From Phytomonospora endophytica (GTDB lineage Bacteria; Actinomycetota; Actinomycetes; Mycobacteriales; Micromonosporaceae), in NCBI RefSeq assembly GCF_014202425.1, contig NZ_JACHGT010000003.1:1-64000 (forward strand): 64,000 bases of DNA, in the 5' to 3' direction. The stretch's first letter is position 1; the number at the start of each line of letters is the position of its first letter. The notes below the pieces were generated by a model. The model was not told where the DNA came from. It made no database searches and saw only the letters and a program-made list of their open reading frames with translations. Below are positions 23,720-38,453 of this stretch, piece by piece. Made by a program: the position numbers and the translations under genes.

Positions 23720-26182
23720 ATGCCTTCACCCGTCCCGCTCCCGTCGACGGACCTCCCGGTCGCCGACGCGCTGCCCGCACTGGGGGAGGCCCTGCGCGCC
23801 GACGGCGCCGCCGTCCTCGTCGCGCCGCCCGGATCGGGCAAGACCACGCTCGTCCCCCTGTGGCTCACCGGACTGTTCCCCGCCGACTCCGCCGGGCGCG
23901 TCATCGTCGCCGAACCTCGCCGGGTCGCCGTCCGCGCCGCCGCCCGCCGCATGGCCGCCCTCACCGGCACGCGCCTCGGCGAGGAGATCGGCTACACCAT
24001 CCGCGGCGAGTCGAAGACCGGCCCGCGCACCCGCGTCGAGGTCGTCACCACCGGCGTCCTCGTCCAGCGGCTCCAGCGCGACCCCGAACTGCCCGGCGTC
24101 GCCGCGATCGTCCTCGACGAATGCCACGAACGGCACCTCGACACCGACCTCGCCCTCGCCTTCGCCGTCGACGTCCGCGCCAACCTCCGCCCCGGCCTGA
24201 TGCTCCTGGCCACCTCGGCGACCGCGCAGGCCGAACGCCTCGCCGCGGCCATCGGCGACCCCGCGCCCATCGTCACCGCCCACGTCAGCCCGCACCCCGT
24301 CACCGTCCACTGGCGACCCCCGGGCCGCGTCCTCGACGCCCCCCACGGTCTCCGCGTCGACCCCCGCTTCCTCGACCACGTCGCCGTCGTCACCCGCGAC
24401 GCGCTGGCCGAGCGCTCCGGCGACGCGCTGGTGTTCCTGCCCGGCGTCGGCGAGATCGAGGCCGTCCGCCGCCGCCTCTCCGGCGTCGACACCGTGACCC
24501 TTCACGGTGGACAGTCCGATCAGGACGCCGCCCTCCGCCCCGGCCCCCACCGCCGCGTCGTGCTGGCCACGGCCGTCGCCGAGAGCAGCCTGACCGTCCC
24601 CGGCGTGCGCGTCGTCGTCGACTCCGGTCTGGCCCGCGTCCCCCGCACCGACCACTCGCGGGGCCTCGGCGCCCTGGTCACCGTCCGGGAGTCCCGCGCC
24701 GCCGCCGACCAGCGCGCGGGCCGTGCCGGACGCGAGGCGCCCGGCGACGTCTACCGCTGCTGGCCCGAAGGCGACCGGCTCGCCGCCCACCCCGAACCCG
24801 AGGTCGCCACCGCCGACCTCACCGCCTTCATCCTCCAGCTGGCCTGCTGGGGCCACCTCGACGGCGACGGCCTCGCCCTCCTCGACCCGCCCCCGGCCGC
24901 CGCCCTCGACGTCGCCCGCACCACCCTCACCGCGATCGGCGCCGTCGACTCCGGCGGCCGCGTCACCGGCCGGGGCCGCGCGATCGCCCGCGCCGGAGCC
25001 CACCCGCGACTCGCCCGGGCCCTCCTCGACGGCGCGCCCCTCGTCGGTGCCGACCGCGCCGCCGAGATCGTCGCCCTCCTGTCGGCGGACCGGCGCGGAA
25101 CCGACGACCTCACCGCCGCCTGGCGCGCCCTCCGCGGAGGCCGCGACCACGACTGGCGCACCGAGACCCGCCGCCTGCGCGGCGCCGTCCCCGCCGCTCC
25201 CCGCACCGGCCTCACCGACGACCTCGCCGCCGGACTCGTCGTCGGCCTCGCCTACCCCGAACGCGTCGCCCGCGCCCGCGGCGGCGCCTACCTCATGACC
25301 GGCGGTACCGCCGCCGAACTCGGACCCGGCAGTGGACTCAACGGCGTGGAATGGCTCGCCATCGCCGACGCCGCCCGGCAACCCGGTCACCGCAACGCCC
25401 GCGTCCGCCTCGCCGCCGCCGTCGACGAGGCCACCGCCCGCGAGGCCGCCGCCGGCCTGCTCACCGAGGCCGACGAGATCGCCTGGGGCAACGGCGACGT
25501 CGTCGCCCGCCACACCACCCGCCTCGGCGCGATCACCCTCACCGCCGAACCCCTGCGACGACCCGACCCGCAACGCGTCGCCGCCGCACTCGCCGACGGG
25601 CTGGCCCGCGAAGGACTCGACCTCCTCACCTGGGACGCCGCCGCCGCCGAGACCCGCGCCCGGATGGCCTTCTGTCACCGCGCCCTCGGCGAGCCCTGGC
25701 CCGCCGTCGACGACGAGACCCTCCTGACCCGCCTGCCCGAGTGGCTCGGCCCGCAACTGGCCCGCGCCCGCCGGCGCGCCGATCTCGCCCGCGTCAAGGT
25801 CGCACCGGCCCTGCGCACCCTGCTCGGCTACGCCGAGGCCGCCCGCCTCGACGACGCCGCACCCGAACGCGTCGAGGTCCCCAGCGGCGCACGCGTCCGC
25901 GTCGACTACGCCGATCCCGCCGCGCCGGTGCTCGCCGTGAAGGTCCAGGAGGTCTTCGGCTGGAAGAGCGCGCCCGCCCTGGCCTTCGGGCGTGTCCCGG
26001 TCGTGCTGCACCTGCTGTCCCCGGCGGGCCGGCCGGTCGCGGTGACCTCCGACCTGGTGTCCTTCTGGGGCGAGGGCTACCGGCAGGTCAGAGCGCAGCT
26101 GCGCGGCCGCTACCCCCGGCACCCGTGGCCGGAGGACCCGATGACGGCGCCGCCGACGCGGCGGGTGAAACCCCGCTCCTAG
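23720..26182 (+). CDS. hrpB: ATP-dependent helicase HrpB
   Basis: An 820-aa DEAH-type helicase. Motif I is PPGSGKTTLVPLW, motif Ia EPRRVAVRAAARRMA, motif II DECHER, motif III SATAQ, and motif VI DQRAGRAGR. The C-terminal region carries the HrpB-specific domain (VDYADPAAPVLAVKVQEVFG; SPAGRPVAVTSDLVSFW). Length agrees with E. coli HrpB. The family is a conserved putative RNA helicase of unsettled function. ATG 23720 is favoured over the upstream GTG 23678, although neither has a strong binding site. The stop shares CTAG with the convergent membrane-protein gene. Confidence 0.92.
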   Translation: MPSPVPLPSTDLPVADALPALGEALRADGAAVLVAPPGSGKTTLVPLWLTGLFPADSAGRVIVAEPRRVAVRAAARRMAALTGTRLGEEIGYTIRGESKTGPRTRVEVVTTGVLVQRLQRDPELPGVAAIVLDECHERHLDTDLALAFAVDVRANLRPGLMLLATSATAQAERLAAAIGDPAPIVTAHVSPHPVTVHWRPPGRVLDAPHGLRVDPRFLDHVAVVTRDALAERSGDALVFLPGVGEIEAVRRRLSGVDTVTLHGGQSDQDAALRPGPHRRVVLATAVAESSLTVPGVRVVVDSGLARVPRTDHSRGLGALVTVRESRAAADQRAGRAGREAPGDVYRCWPEGDRLAAHPEPEVATADLTAFILQLACWGHLDGDGLALLDPPPAAALDVARTTLTAIGAVDSGGRVTGRGRAIARAGAHPRLARALLDGAPLVGADRAAEIVALLSADRRGTDDLTAAWRALRGGRDHDWRTETRRLRGAVPAAPRTGLTDDLAAGLVVGLAYPERVARARGGAYLMTGGTAAELGPGSGLNGVEWLAIADAARQPGHRNARVRLAAAVDEATAREAAAGLLTEADEIAWGNGDVVARHTTRLGAITLTAEPLRRPDPQRVAAALADGLAREGLDLLTWDAAAAETRARMAFCHRALGEPWPAVDDETLLTRLPEWLGPQLARARRRADLARVKVAPALRTLLGYAEAARLDDAAPERVEVPSGARVRVDYADPAAPVLAVKVQEVFGWKSAPALAFGRVPVVLHLLSPAGRPVAVTSDLVSFWGEGYRQVRAQLRGRYPRHPWPEDPMTAPPTRRVKPRS

Positions 26183-26565
26183 CTCTTCTCCGTCAGCAAC
26201 CAGCGCCAGCGGCGCAGCTCGGTCACGACCGTCGCCGCCGCCAGCAGCGAGACGCCGACCGCGGCCAGCGGCCACCATGCCAGCCAGGCCGCCGTGATCC
26301 CGGAGGCCAGCTGCAGGATCAGCAACCCGACCGTGACGTATCCCGGCACGGCGACCATCACCCGCGGTTTGTCATCCGGCGTCTGGAAGACCGTGGGCAG
26401 GCCGATCAGAACGACCACCGACAGCACGGCCAAGGGGATGGAGACGGGCACCAGGGCCCAGGGGACCGCCACCCAGGCGACGATTTCCATGAGGAAGCGC
26501 ACGGGCGGAACGCCGCGCGGCGGCTCGGGGGCAAGATCAGGCACGCCGATACGATCCCACGCCAC
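26179..26565 (-). CDS. Small four-helix membrane protein (YrdB/DUF2568-like)
   Basis: A 128-aa protein with about four hydrophobic helices (VRFLMEIVAWVAVPWALVPV; LAVLSVVVLIGLPTVF; VAVPGYVTVGLLILQL; WWPLAAVGVSLLAAATVV). The pattern resembles the DUF2568/YrdB group of small integral membrane proteins of unknown function. GTG 26565 is the start. The gene is convergent with hrpB and overlaps it by four bases at the stops. Confidence 0.7.
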   Translation of the reverse strand: MAWDRIGVPDLAPEPPRGVPPVRFLMEIVAWVAVPWALVPVSIPLAVLSVVVLIGLPTVFQTPDDKPRVMVAVPGYVTVGLLILQLASGITAAWLAWWPLAAVGVSLLAAATVVTELRRWRWLLTEKS

Positions 26566-26644
26566 CGCGAGCAGAGCCTCGGTGAGGTCCTAGCACATCG
26601 GGCAACCGTCACCGCGACACCGGAACAGGGGAGCCCGGATCGGG

Positions 26645-26885
26645 CATCGCCCTTTCCGGCGATGGTGAAACCCCTGCCCAGCGACGGGTCTCGATGCCCC
26701 GGGACGGGGTCCGAACGGCCCCGCCGACCCGGCGATCCAGCTCATGAACTCGATTCCGGGCGCGACCGTCCACTGTGCACTGAAGAGCCGTCCGCATTGG
26801 ACATTGAAGCCTCGCTATCCGCACAGTGCAAGGAACATCGCCCGCCAGAGTGAACCCCGCGAGAACACATGTCGTGACAACGACA
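26645..26885. promoter_or_regulatory. Intergenic inverted repeats upstream of the encapsulin operon
   Basis: The 446-bp gap between a leftward gene and the first shell gene holds three symmetrical elements. These are a hairpin CATCGCC-N6-GGCGATG (26645-26664), a pair of 8-bp inverted repeats CACTGTGC (26771-26778) and GCACAGTG (26821-26828), and TGTCGT-N4-ACGACA (26870-26885). I see no convincing -35/-10 pair, so the promoter may use an alternative sigma factor or need an activator. These are candidate binding sites only. Confidence 0.4.
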
Positions 26886-27011
26886 GATACGGCGCGTCAC
26901 ATCACTTCGCTTCGTATCGTCGCGTTACCTTCTCATCGCGGAAGTCGCTCCACCGGCACATTCCGCGACGGGGACAGACCAGACGTGCACAAACCAAAAG
27001 GGGAACGCATC

Positions 27012-32313
<5,302 letters not shown>

Positions 32314-32354
32314 GCACCGGTCGGCACCACCACAAGCCTGAAGGAGGCCCGTTG

Positions 32355-33410
32355 ATGTCAACCAGTGCCATGTTCCCCGGGGCGAGAACCTCGCCGGACC
32401 GCTCGGCGCGCGACGTGCTGGCGTGGAGCCGGGACCTGGTCGAGCCGGTGCTGCGCTCGGCCGTGGACTCGCTGCCGGCCTCGATGCGGCGCATAGCCGG
32501 GTACCACCTCGGCTGGTGGGACGCCGACGGCGCGCCGGACCACGGGGACGGCGGCAAGGCGCTGCGCCCCGCGCTGGTCCTGCTGGCGGCCGAGGCCGCG
32601 GGCGGGTCGAGCGCCGAGGCGGTGCCGGCCGCCGTCGCGGTGGAGCTGGTGCACAACTTCTCGCTCCTGCACGACGACGTCATGGACGGCGACACCACCC
32701 GCAGGCACCGGCCGACGGCGTGGAGCGTCTACGGCGTGGGACCGGCGATCCTGGCCGGGGACGCGCTGGTGACGCTGGCCTTCGACGTGCTCGCCGCCAG
32801 TGGGCACGTGGTGTCGCAGCAGGCGATGCGGATGCTCAGTACGGCCGTGCTCGACCTCGTCGACGGGCAGAGCGCCGACATGGGCTTCGAGGATCGTGTC
32901 GATGTCGGCATCGGCGAGTGCGTGAGCATGGCCGACGCCAAGACCGGTGCCCTGCTCGGCTGCGCCTGCGCGATCGGTGCGGCCTTCGCGGGGGCGGCGC
33001 CGGACAAGGTGGCGCGCCTGCGGAACTTCGGGACCCGGCTCGGTCTGGCCTTCCAGCACGTCGACGACCTGCTGGGCATCTGGGGCGAGCCGGAGGTGAC
33101 CGGCAAGCCGGTCTACTCCGATCTGAACAACCGCAAGAAGTCCCTGCCGGTGGTGGCCGCGCTGACCTCGGGCACGCCCGCGGGGGAGGAGCTGGCCGGG
33201 TTGTACCACCGGGTCGAGCCGCTGTCGGAGGCCGAGCTGGCGCGGGCCGCGGAACTGATCGACCAGGCGGGCGGGCGCGAGTGGAGCCAGGGCCAGGCCG
33301 ACGAGCTGCTCAAGGGGGCGATGGCCGAGCTGGCGATGATCGATCCGGGTCCGCGTCCGTCGCTGGAGCTGGGGCTGCTCGCACGGCTGGCGACCCGCCG
33401 TGACCGCTGA
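32355..33410 (+). CDS. Polyprenyl synthase of the Family 2 encapsulin-associated type
   Basis: A 351-aa trans-prenyl diphosphate synthase. The first Asp-rich motif is [10 protein letters not shown] (DDxxD at 107-111) and the substrate lysine region is [14 protein letters not shown]. The second motif is [10 protein letters not shown] (DD at 237-238) with Gly in place of the final Asp, followed by [18 protein letters not shown]. The altered second motif and the SDLNNRKKS segment are typical of the prenyl synthases found beside Family 2B shells. It would make GPP/FPP-type substrate for the cyclase. ATG 32355 has a full AAGGAGG 7 nt upstream. The IspH gene overlaps its end by 11 bp. Confidence 0.9.
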   Translation: MSTSAMFPGARTSPDRSARDVLAWSRDLVEPVLRSAVDSLPASMRRIAGYHLGWWDADGAPDHGDGGKALRPALVLLAAEAAGGSSAEAVPAAVAVELVHNFSLLHDDVMDGDTTRRHRPTAWSVYGVGPAILAGDALVTLAFDVLAASGHVVSQQAMRMLSTAVLDLVDGQSADMGFEDRVDVGIGECVSMADAKTGALLGCACAIGAAFAGAAPDKVARLRNFGTRLGLAFQHVDDLLGIWGEPEVTGKPVYSDLNNRKKSLPVVAALTSGTPAGEELAGLYHRVEPLSEAELARAAELIDQAGGREWSQGQADELLKGAMAELAMIDPGPRPSLELGLLARLATRRDR

Positions 33411-34692
33411 GCGGGAGATCCGGGTGTCGAGGCACCGGATCGCCGTCGCCCACCCCGGCGCGCTGGCGCCGGGGTCGGCGGTGGTCGCCGGCGAGTTGCG
33501 GCTCCTTGACGGGAGGGTCGTGCCCTGCCCGTCGGCGGTCCTTTTCGCCGGGGCCCTGCGTTCGCGGGGCCTGCAGGTGACCGTGGCGCCCATGGCGGCG
33601 GCGCTGGGGGCGGCCAGCGTCAACGCCGTCGGGGTCCTCCTGTCCGAAGTGGACGGGGATCCGGCGGCGCTCGGTTTCGCGGTGCCCGACGGGGACGTCG
33701 GCACGCGTGAACTGGCGCACGAGGTCTTCGGTCTGTGGTCGGCGGCGGTGGCGCCCCGGCGGGTCCTGCTGGCCTCGCCGCGCGCCTTCTGCGCGGGCGT
33801 CGAACGTGCCATCGACGTCGTCGATCGTGCCCTGGAACGCGCCGGCGGGGAACCGGTGCACGTCCGCAAGCAGATCGTGCACAACGTCCATGTGGTCGAG
33901 GAGCTCGCGGCGAAGGGCGCGGTGTTCGTCGAGGAACTCGACGCCGTGCCCGATGGTGGCACCGTGGTGTTCTCCGCGCACGGGGTGTCCCCGGCGGTGC
34001 GCGACGAGGCGAGCCGGCGCGGGCTCGACGTGATCGACGCGACCTGTCCGCTCGTCGCGAAGGTGCACATCGAGGCCCGTCGTTTCGCCGCTCGCGGTGA
34101 CACGGTCCTGCTGGTCGGGCACGCCGGGCACGAGGAGACCGAGGGGACGCTCGGTGAGGCGCCGGAGCAGACGTTGCTGGTGGAGAGCGCCGCCGACGTC
34201 GCCGCCCTGGACGTGCCCGACCCCGCACGAGTGTCCTACCTGACGCAGACGACGCTCGCCGTCGACGAGACCGCCGAGATCGTCGACGCCCTCCGTGCGC
34301 GGTTCCCCGCTTTGCGAGGGCCAGGTACCGACGACATCTGTTACGCCACCACCAATCGGCAGGAGGCGCTGCGCGCGGTGTCCGGTGAGGCCGACCTGGT
34401 CGTCGTGGTCGGCTCGGCGAACTCCTCGAACTCGCTGCGCCTTGCCGAGCTGGCCGCCCGGGACGGCACGGCGGCCCATCTCATCGACGACGTGGGCGAA
34501 CTGCGCCTGGAGTGGCTCGCGGGCGCCGCCACCATCGGTCTGACGGCGGGGGCGTCGGCACCGCCGAGGCTCGTCGACGACGTCATCGAGGCACTGTCCG
34601 GGCTCGGCCCGGTGGACGTGGAGGTTCGGGAGACCGCGGTGGAGACCGTGCGTTTCGGGTTGCCGCCGCAGGTGCGGGCGGCGCAGGACTAG
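33400..34692 (+). CDS. ispH: 4-hydroxy-3-methylbut-2-enyl diphosphate reductase (IspH) with N-terminal extension
   Basis: A 430-aa protein. Residues about 120-425 are IspH, the last enzyme of the MEP pathway, which makes IPP and DMAPP with a 4Fe-4S cluster. The three cluster Cys are 131 ([12 protein letters not shown]), 216 (IDATCPLV) and 314 ([11 protein letters not shown]), spaced as in E. coli IspH; FSAHGVSP and the SANSSNS motif follow. The first 120 residues precede the usual IspH start and look folded (alternating strand and helix, with [18 protein letters not shown]), not like a transit peptide; I do not recognise them. GTG 33400 lies inside the prenyl synthase gene. It probably supplies C5 units to the geosmin operon. 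Confidence 0.92.
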   Translation: MTAEREIRVSRHRIAVAHPGALAPGSAVVAGELRLLDGRVVPCPSAVLFAGALRSRGLQVTVAPMAAALGAASVNAVGVLLSEVDGDPAALGFAVPDGDVGTRELAHEVFGLWSAAVAPRRVLLASPRAFCAGVERAIDVVDRALERAGGEPVHVRKQIVHNVHVVEELAAKGAVFVEELDAVPDGGTVVFSAHGVSPAVRDEASRRGLDVIDATCPLVAKVHIEARRFAARGDTVLLVGHAGHEETEGTLGEAPEQTLLVESAADVAALDVPDPARVSYLTQTTLAVDETAEIVDALRARFPALRGPGTDDICYATTNRQEALRAVSGEADLVVVVGSANSSNSLRLAELAARDGTAAHLIDDVGELRLEWLAGAATIGLTAGASAPPRLVDDVIEALSGLGPVDVEVRETAVETVRFGLPPQVRAAQD

Positions 34693-35564
34693 CCGAGCAT
34701 GGCGTCGAGCGTCACGAAGCCGTAGCCGGCCTCGCTCAGGCGCACGATCACGTCGGGCAGCGCGTCGGCGTCCACCGTGGAACCGTCGCCGGGGTTGGAT
34801 CCGGCGTGCATGAGCACGATCTCGCCGGGCTGGAGCGCGTAGAGGACGCGGTCGACGACGATGTCGGCGGTGATACCGGCGTCGACGCCTTTCCAGCCGA
34901 GGGTGTCGACGGTCCAGCGCACGGGGACGTAGCCGCTGTCGTTGAGCAGTCCGACGCAGCGGTCGTCGCGGTCGCCGTAGGGGAAGCGGAACCACGGGCG
35001 CGGGTCGGCTCCGGCGGCGTTGAGGGCGCGTTCGGCGTCGGCGACCTCGATGGCGATCTCGGCGTCGCTCAACGGGGGGAAGTGCGGGTGGGTCATCGAG
35101 TGGTTCCCGATCCGGTGGCCCCCGGCGAGGATGGCACCGACTTCGGCGGGGTGCTCGGCGGCGAAGTCGCCGGTGACGAAGAAGGTGGCGGGCACGTTCT
35201 CGGCGGCGAGGGTGGCGAGCATGGAGGAGAGTCCGGCCTTGTCGCCGCCGACGTCGATGGTGAGCGCGACGACCTTCGCGGCGGTCGGCAGGGCCGTGAC
35301 GTCGGTACCGGCGAGGCCGTCGGGGACCGGTGGTGCGGGCGGAGCCGACGCCGACGGCGAGGGTGAAGCGCTCGGTGACGCGGCGGGAGACGTCGGCGCG
35401 CGCGGGGGAGCGCTCGTCGCCGAGGCCGTCGGGACGGTCACGTCGGGTGCGGCGCCGTCCTGGCCGCCGCCGCGCGCGGCGAGGAAGACCAGTCCGGCCA
35501 AGGACAGCACGATGACCGCGCCGACCGCGGCGACGATGATCCATTCCCGGCGGTTCACAGGCAC
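34689..35564 (-). CDS. Membrane-anchored polysaccharide deacetylase-like protein (NodB domain)
   Basis: A 291-aa protein with one N-terminal membrane helix ([20 protein letters not shown]), a low-complexity Ser/Pro/Ala linker (about 40-85) and a C-terminal CE4/NodB domain. Motif 2 is NHSMTHPHF with the two metal His residues; motif 3 is [11 protein letters not shown]; motif 4 is IVLMHAG. Motif 1, usually TFDDG, reads TIDVGG, losing one Asp, a variation also seen in many actinobacterial members. A role in removing acetyl groups from peptidoglycan or another wall polymer outside the membrane is likely. The stop shares CTAG with ispH. Confidence 0.87.
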   Translation of the reverse strand: MPVNRREWIIVAAVGAVIVLSLAGLVFLAARGGGQDGAAPDVTVPTASATSAPPRAPTSPAASPSASPSPSASAPPAPPVPDGLAGTDVTALPTAAKVVALTIDVGGDKAGLSSMLATLAAENVPATFFVTGDFAAEHPAEVGAILAGGHRIGNHSMTHPHFPPLSDAEIAIEVADAERALNAAGADPRPWFRFPYGDRDDRCVGLLNDSGYVPVRWTVDTLGWKGVDAGITADIVVDRVLYALQPGEIVLMHAGSNPGDGSTVDADALPDVIVRLSEAGYGFVTLDAMLG

Positions 35565-35651
35565 CTGCCCACGATGAGTGCGCCAGTCTCCACCGCAAGC
35601 ATGGCGCGTCCGGGTCCGAAACGGCAGGGGCGCGCCGCCTACTTGTGGTGA

Positions 35652-35696
35652 AACGGCGGAACCACCCGGGAGAGATCACCGGGTGGTTCCGTCGTT
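35652..35696 (-). terminator. Strong terminator of the N-acyl-amino-acid operon
   Basis: An 18-bp stem (35652-35669 with 35679-35696; core GGAACCACCCGG/CCGGGTGGTTCC, one G-U pair) and 9-nt loop begin 7 bp after the M20 gene's stop. On the minus strand the stem ends in a short TTT. It may also stop rightward transcripts. Confidence 0.85.
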
Positions 35697-35703
35697 CGTC
35701 CCT

Positions 35704-36843
35704 TCAGGACCCCAGCAGCGCCGTCGTCAGCGCGCAACGCTCGATCAGCCCGCTCACCGTGGCGTACTCGTCACGGGCGTGCGCCCCCGCACCGACCGCG
35801 CCGAGCCCGTCCAGCACCGGCCGGCCCGTCGCCGCGGCGAAGTTCCCGTCACTGGCACCGCCCACGGCCGCCTCACCCAGATCCAGTCCCAGCGGCACGG
35901 CCAGCGCCCGCGCCCGCTCGTACAGGGCACCGATCGCCGGCGTCCGGTCCATCACGGGACGCCGCCACTCGCCTTTCGCCGCCACCGTCACCCGCGCGTC
36001 ACCCGGGTCCAGATTCGCCACGACCGCCTCGATCCGCTCGGCCTCGGCCCGGGTCCGCACCCGGATCTCGGCACCCGCGTGGGCGTGCCCGGCCGTCACG
36101 TTCAACCGGGAACCGCCGTCGATGAGCCCCACGTTGACCGAGGTGCCCGCGTCCAGGTCGGCCGCGCCGGTCAACTGGAGCACGATCCGCGACAGGGCCG
36201 TGATCGCGCTCGCCCCGGCCGTCGGGTCAAGCCCGGCGTGGGCCTCGACGCCGGTCACGTCGATGTGGAAGCCGCCGATGCCCTTGCGTGCGGTCTTGAC
36301 CTTCCCGTCGACACTGGGTTCGAGGACGAGGACCTCCCGCACGCCTTCGCAGGCGGCCTCGATCGCCGCCCGCGAGACCGGGGATCCCAGCTCCTCGTCC
36401 CCGTTGAGCATCAGCCGCACCGGAGGACGCGCCAGGCCCAGCGCGTCGAACGCCCGCAGCGCCCACACGCCCTGAACGAGCCCGGCCTTCATGTCGAAGA
36501 CACCGGGCCCGCGGATGACGTCGCCTTCGATCGAGAAGGGGATGTCCACCAGCGTCCCGACCGGCCACACCGTGTCATAGTGCCCGAGGATGAGCGTCGG
36601 GGTGCCCGTGCCGTACTCCATCCGGACGGCGTCACCGTGGGTGCCGCCTCCCGGTGTGGTCTCGACGCGGTCCGGCGCGCCGAGGCGCTCGGTGATCCAG
36701 TCGCCGACCAGCGCCAGGCCGCCGCGCAGGGCGTCGAGATCGTCGCTGGGCGTCTCGCACTCGACGAGCGTGCGCAGGTCGGCGAGCATGTCGCCCTCGT
36801 GCTCGGCGGCCCAGTCCCGCACTGCCCGGATGTCGATGTCCAT
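35704..36843 (-). CDS. M20-family metallopeptidase (N-acyl-L-amino-acid hydrolase / carboxypeptidase G2-like)
   Basis: A 379-aa M20 hydrolase. Metal-site motifs are LILGHYDTVWP (His-x-Asp), GPGVFDMKAGL, NGDEELGSP (catalytic and metal Glu) and a late GAGAHARDEY. The dimerisation insert lies at about residues 185-290. M20 enzymes release amino acids from N-acyl or peptide precursors. In N-succinylamino-acid racemase pathways an M20 enzyme removes the succinyl group from the L-isomer, and that role fits this last gene of the operon. ATG 36843 has GAGGAG. The gene starts 10 bp after the D-aminoacylase stop. Confidence 0.9.
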   Translation of the reverse strand: MDIDIRAVRDWAAEHEGDMLADLRTLVECETPSDDLDALRGGLALVGDWITERLGAPDRVETTPGGGTHGDAVRMEYGTGTPTLILGHYDTVWPVGTLVDIPFSIEGDVIRGPGVFDMKAGLVQGVWALRAFDALGLARPPVRLMLNGDEELGSPVSRAAIEAACEGVREVLVLEPSVDGKVKTARKGIGGFHIDVTGVEAHAGLDPTAGASAITALSRIVLQLTGAADLDAGTSVNVGLIDGGSRLNVTAGHAHAGAEIRVRTRAEAERIEAVVANLDPGDARVTVAAKGEWRRPVMDRTPAIGALYERARALAVPLGLDLGEAAVGGASDGNFAAATGRPVLDGLGAVGAGAHARDEYATVSGLIERCALTTALLGS

Positions 36844-36853
36844 GATCTCCTCG

Positions 36854-38440
36854 TCACTGTCCTTTGCGGAGTACTCGGCCGGGGCGTTCCCCGGTGGCCT
36901 CGCCGTCGCGCCGGACGGCCTTTCCGGCGACGAACACGTCGCGAACCCCGGTCGCCAGGCGCCACGGGTCGGTGAAGGTGGCGCGCTCGGCGACGGTGTC
37001 CGGGTCGAACACCGCGAGGTCGGCGACCATCCCCTCGGCGATCCGGCCGCGTCCGGTGAGTCCCAGCCGCTCGGCGGGCAGACCGGTCATCTTGCGCACC
37101 GCCTCGGGCAGGGTCAGCAGGCCGCGTTCACGTACATAGTGGCCGAGGACCCGCACGAAGGTGCCGAAGCTGCGCGGATGGGGCCGCCCCGGTCCGGTGG
37201 CGCGCAGGACCTGGCCGTCGCTGGCGACGCTCACCAGCGGGTGGGCCAGGACCTCGTCGACGTCGGCGCCGGCCATCGCGTTGTTCACGATCGACACCGC
37301 ACCGCCGTGCGCGGCGAGGATCTCGCAGACCGCCTCGGCGGGGTCGATGCCCAGGTCACCGGCGATCTCGTCGAGACTGCGCCCGACGTCCTCGGTGAAC
37401 CGCCCCAAGGGCAGGTCGGCGATGACGACGCCCGCGGAGTCGATGTCGGCGGCCATCCGCGCCCGCAGGTTCTCGGCGATGGCCTCGCGCGTCTCCTTGT
37501 CGCCGAGACGTTCCAGGAGCGCGCCGACGCCCCCGTCGAGCGCCCAGCCGGGCAGCCGCGAGGTGAGCGTCGTCGACGAGGCCGTGTACGGGTACACGTC
37601 CGCGGCGACGTCGACACCGTCGGCGCGGGCCGCCTCGATCATCTTCAGCGCCTCGCCGACCTTGCCGTGGTTACGGCGGCCCATCGCCTTCAAGTGCGAG
37701 ATCTCCAGGCGCACCCCACTGGCGCGAGCGGTCGCGATCGCCTCCCCGACGGCCTCGATGAGGTGCTCGGACTCGCTGCGCATGTGCGTCGAGTAGAGCA
37801 GCCCGTGCGCGGCGGCCTCCGCCGCCAGGGACGTCACCTCGGCGGCATTGGAGTAGGACCCCGGGGCATAGATCAGCCCGGTGGACATACCGTAGGCGCC
37901 CTGCTCGGCGGCCGTCGCCAGCAGCCCGCGCATCGCCTCGACGTCCTCCGCCTCGGCACCCCGCTCGCCCGGCCCGATCACCGCCGTGCGCAGGGCGCCG
38001 TGCCCGACCTGGAGCGCCAGGTTGATCGCCGGGCCGGACGCCTCCACCGAGGCGGCGTACCCGGCCAGATCGTCCCAGTCCCAGGCGAGACCGTCATTGA
38101 AGAACGCCGCCGTCCGCTTCGCCGACTCCAGGTCGCGCACCGGGAAGGGCGAGAAACCACAGTTGCCGGTCAGCAGCGTCGTCACGCCCTGCGCGACGCT
38201 GGCGTCGGCGCCCGGCGTGCCCTGCACGGTGAAGTCGGTGTGCGAGTGCAGGTCGATGAAACCCGGCGACAGGACGTGCCCGCCGGCGTCGATCCGTTCC
38301 ACGGCCTCGGCGCCGGCCAGCCCACCCGGCGGCGTCACCGCGGTGATGAGCTCGCCGGTCACGCCCACGTCGGCGGCCCGGCCTTCCGCGCCGGTCCCGT
38401 CGAGGACCAGCGCGCCTTCGATGACGATGTCGAAACGCAT
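36854..38440 (-). CDS. N-acyl-D-amino-acid deacylase (D-aminoacylase)
   Basis: A 528-aa amidohydrolase of the D-aminoacylase group. The metal-binding HxH is in FIDLHSHTDF (His65, His67). The family Cys motif TLLTGNCGFSPFP provides a metal ligand, and the later THMRSE and EISHLKAMG carry further His ligands; the C-terminal small beta domain holds LGLTGRGRIAEGMVADLAVF. It hydrolyses N-acyl-D-amino acids to D-amino acids. Beside a racemase and an M20 hydrolase it would give the cell access to both enantiomers of acylated amino acids. ATG 38440 has AAGGAG. It lies 13 bp after the transporter gene. Confidence 0.92.
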   Translation of the reverse strand: MRFDIVIEGALVLDGTGAEGRAADVGVTGELITAVTPPGGLAGAEAVERIDAGGHVLSPGFIDLHSHTDFTVQGTPGADASVAQGVTTLLTGNCGFSPFPVRDLESAKRTAAFFNDGLAWDWDDLAGYAASVEASGPAINLALQVGHGALRTAVIGPGERGAEAEDVEAMRGLLATAAEQGAYGMSTGLIYAPGSYSNAAEVTSLAAEAAAHGLLYSTHMRSESEHLIEAVGEAIATARASGVRLEISHLKAMGRRNHGKVGEALKMIEAARADGVDVAADVYPYTASSTTLTSRLPGWALDGGVGALLERLGDKETREAIAENLRARMAADIDSAGVVIADLPLGRFTEDVGRSLDEIAGDLGIDPAEAVCEILAAHGGAVSIVNNAMAGADVDEVLAHPLVSVASDGQVLRATGPGRPHPRSFGTFVRVLGHYVRERGLLTLPEAVRKMTGLPAERLGLTGRGRIAEGMVADLAVFDPDTVAERATFTDPWRLATGVRDVFVAGKAVRRDGEATGERPGRVLRKGQ

Positions 38441-38453
38441 CTCGGCTCTCCTT

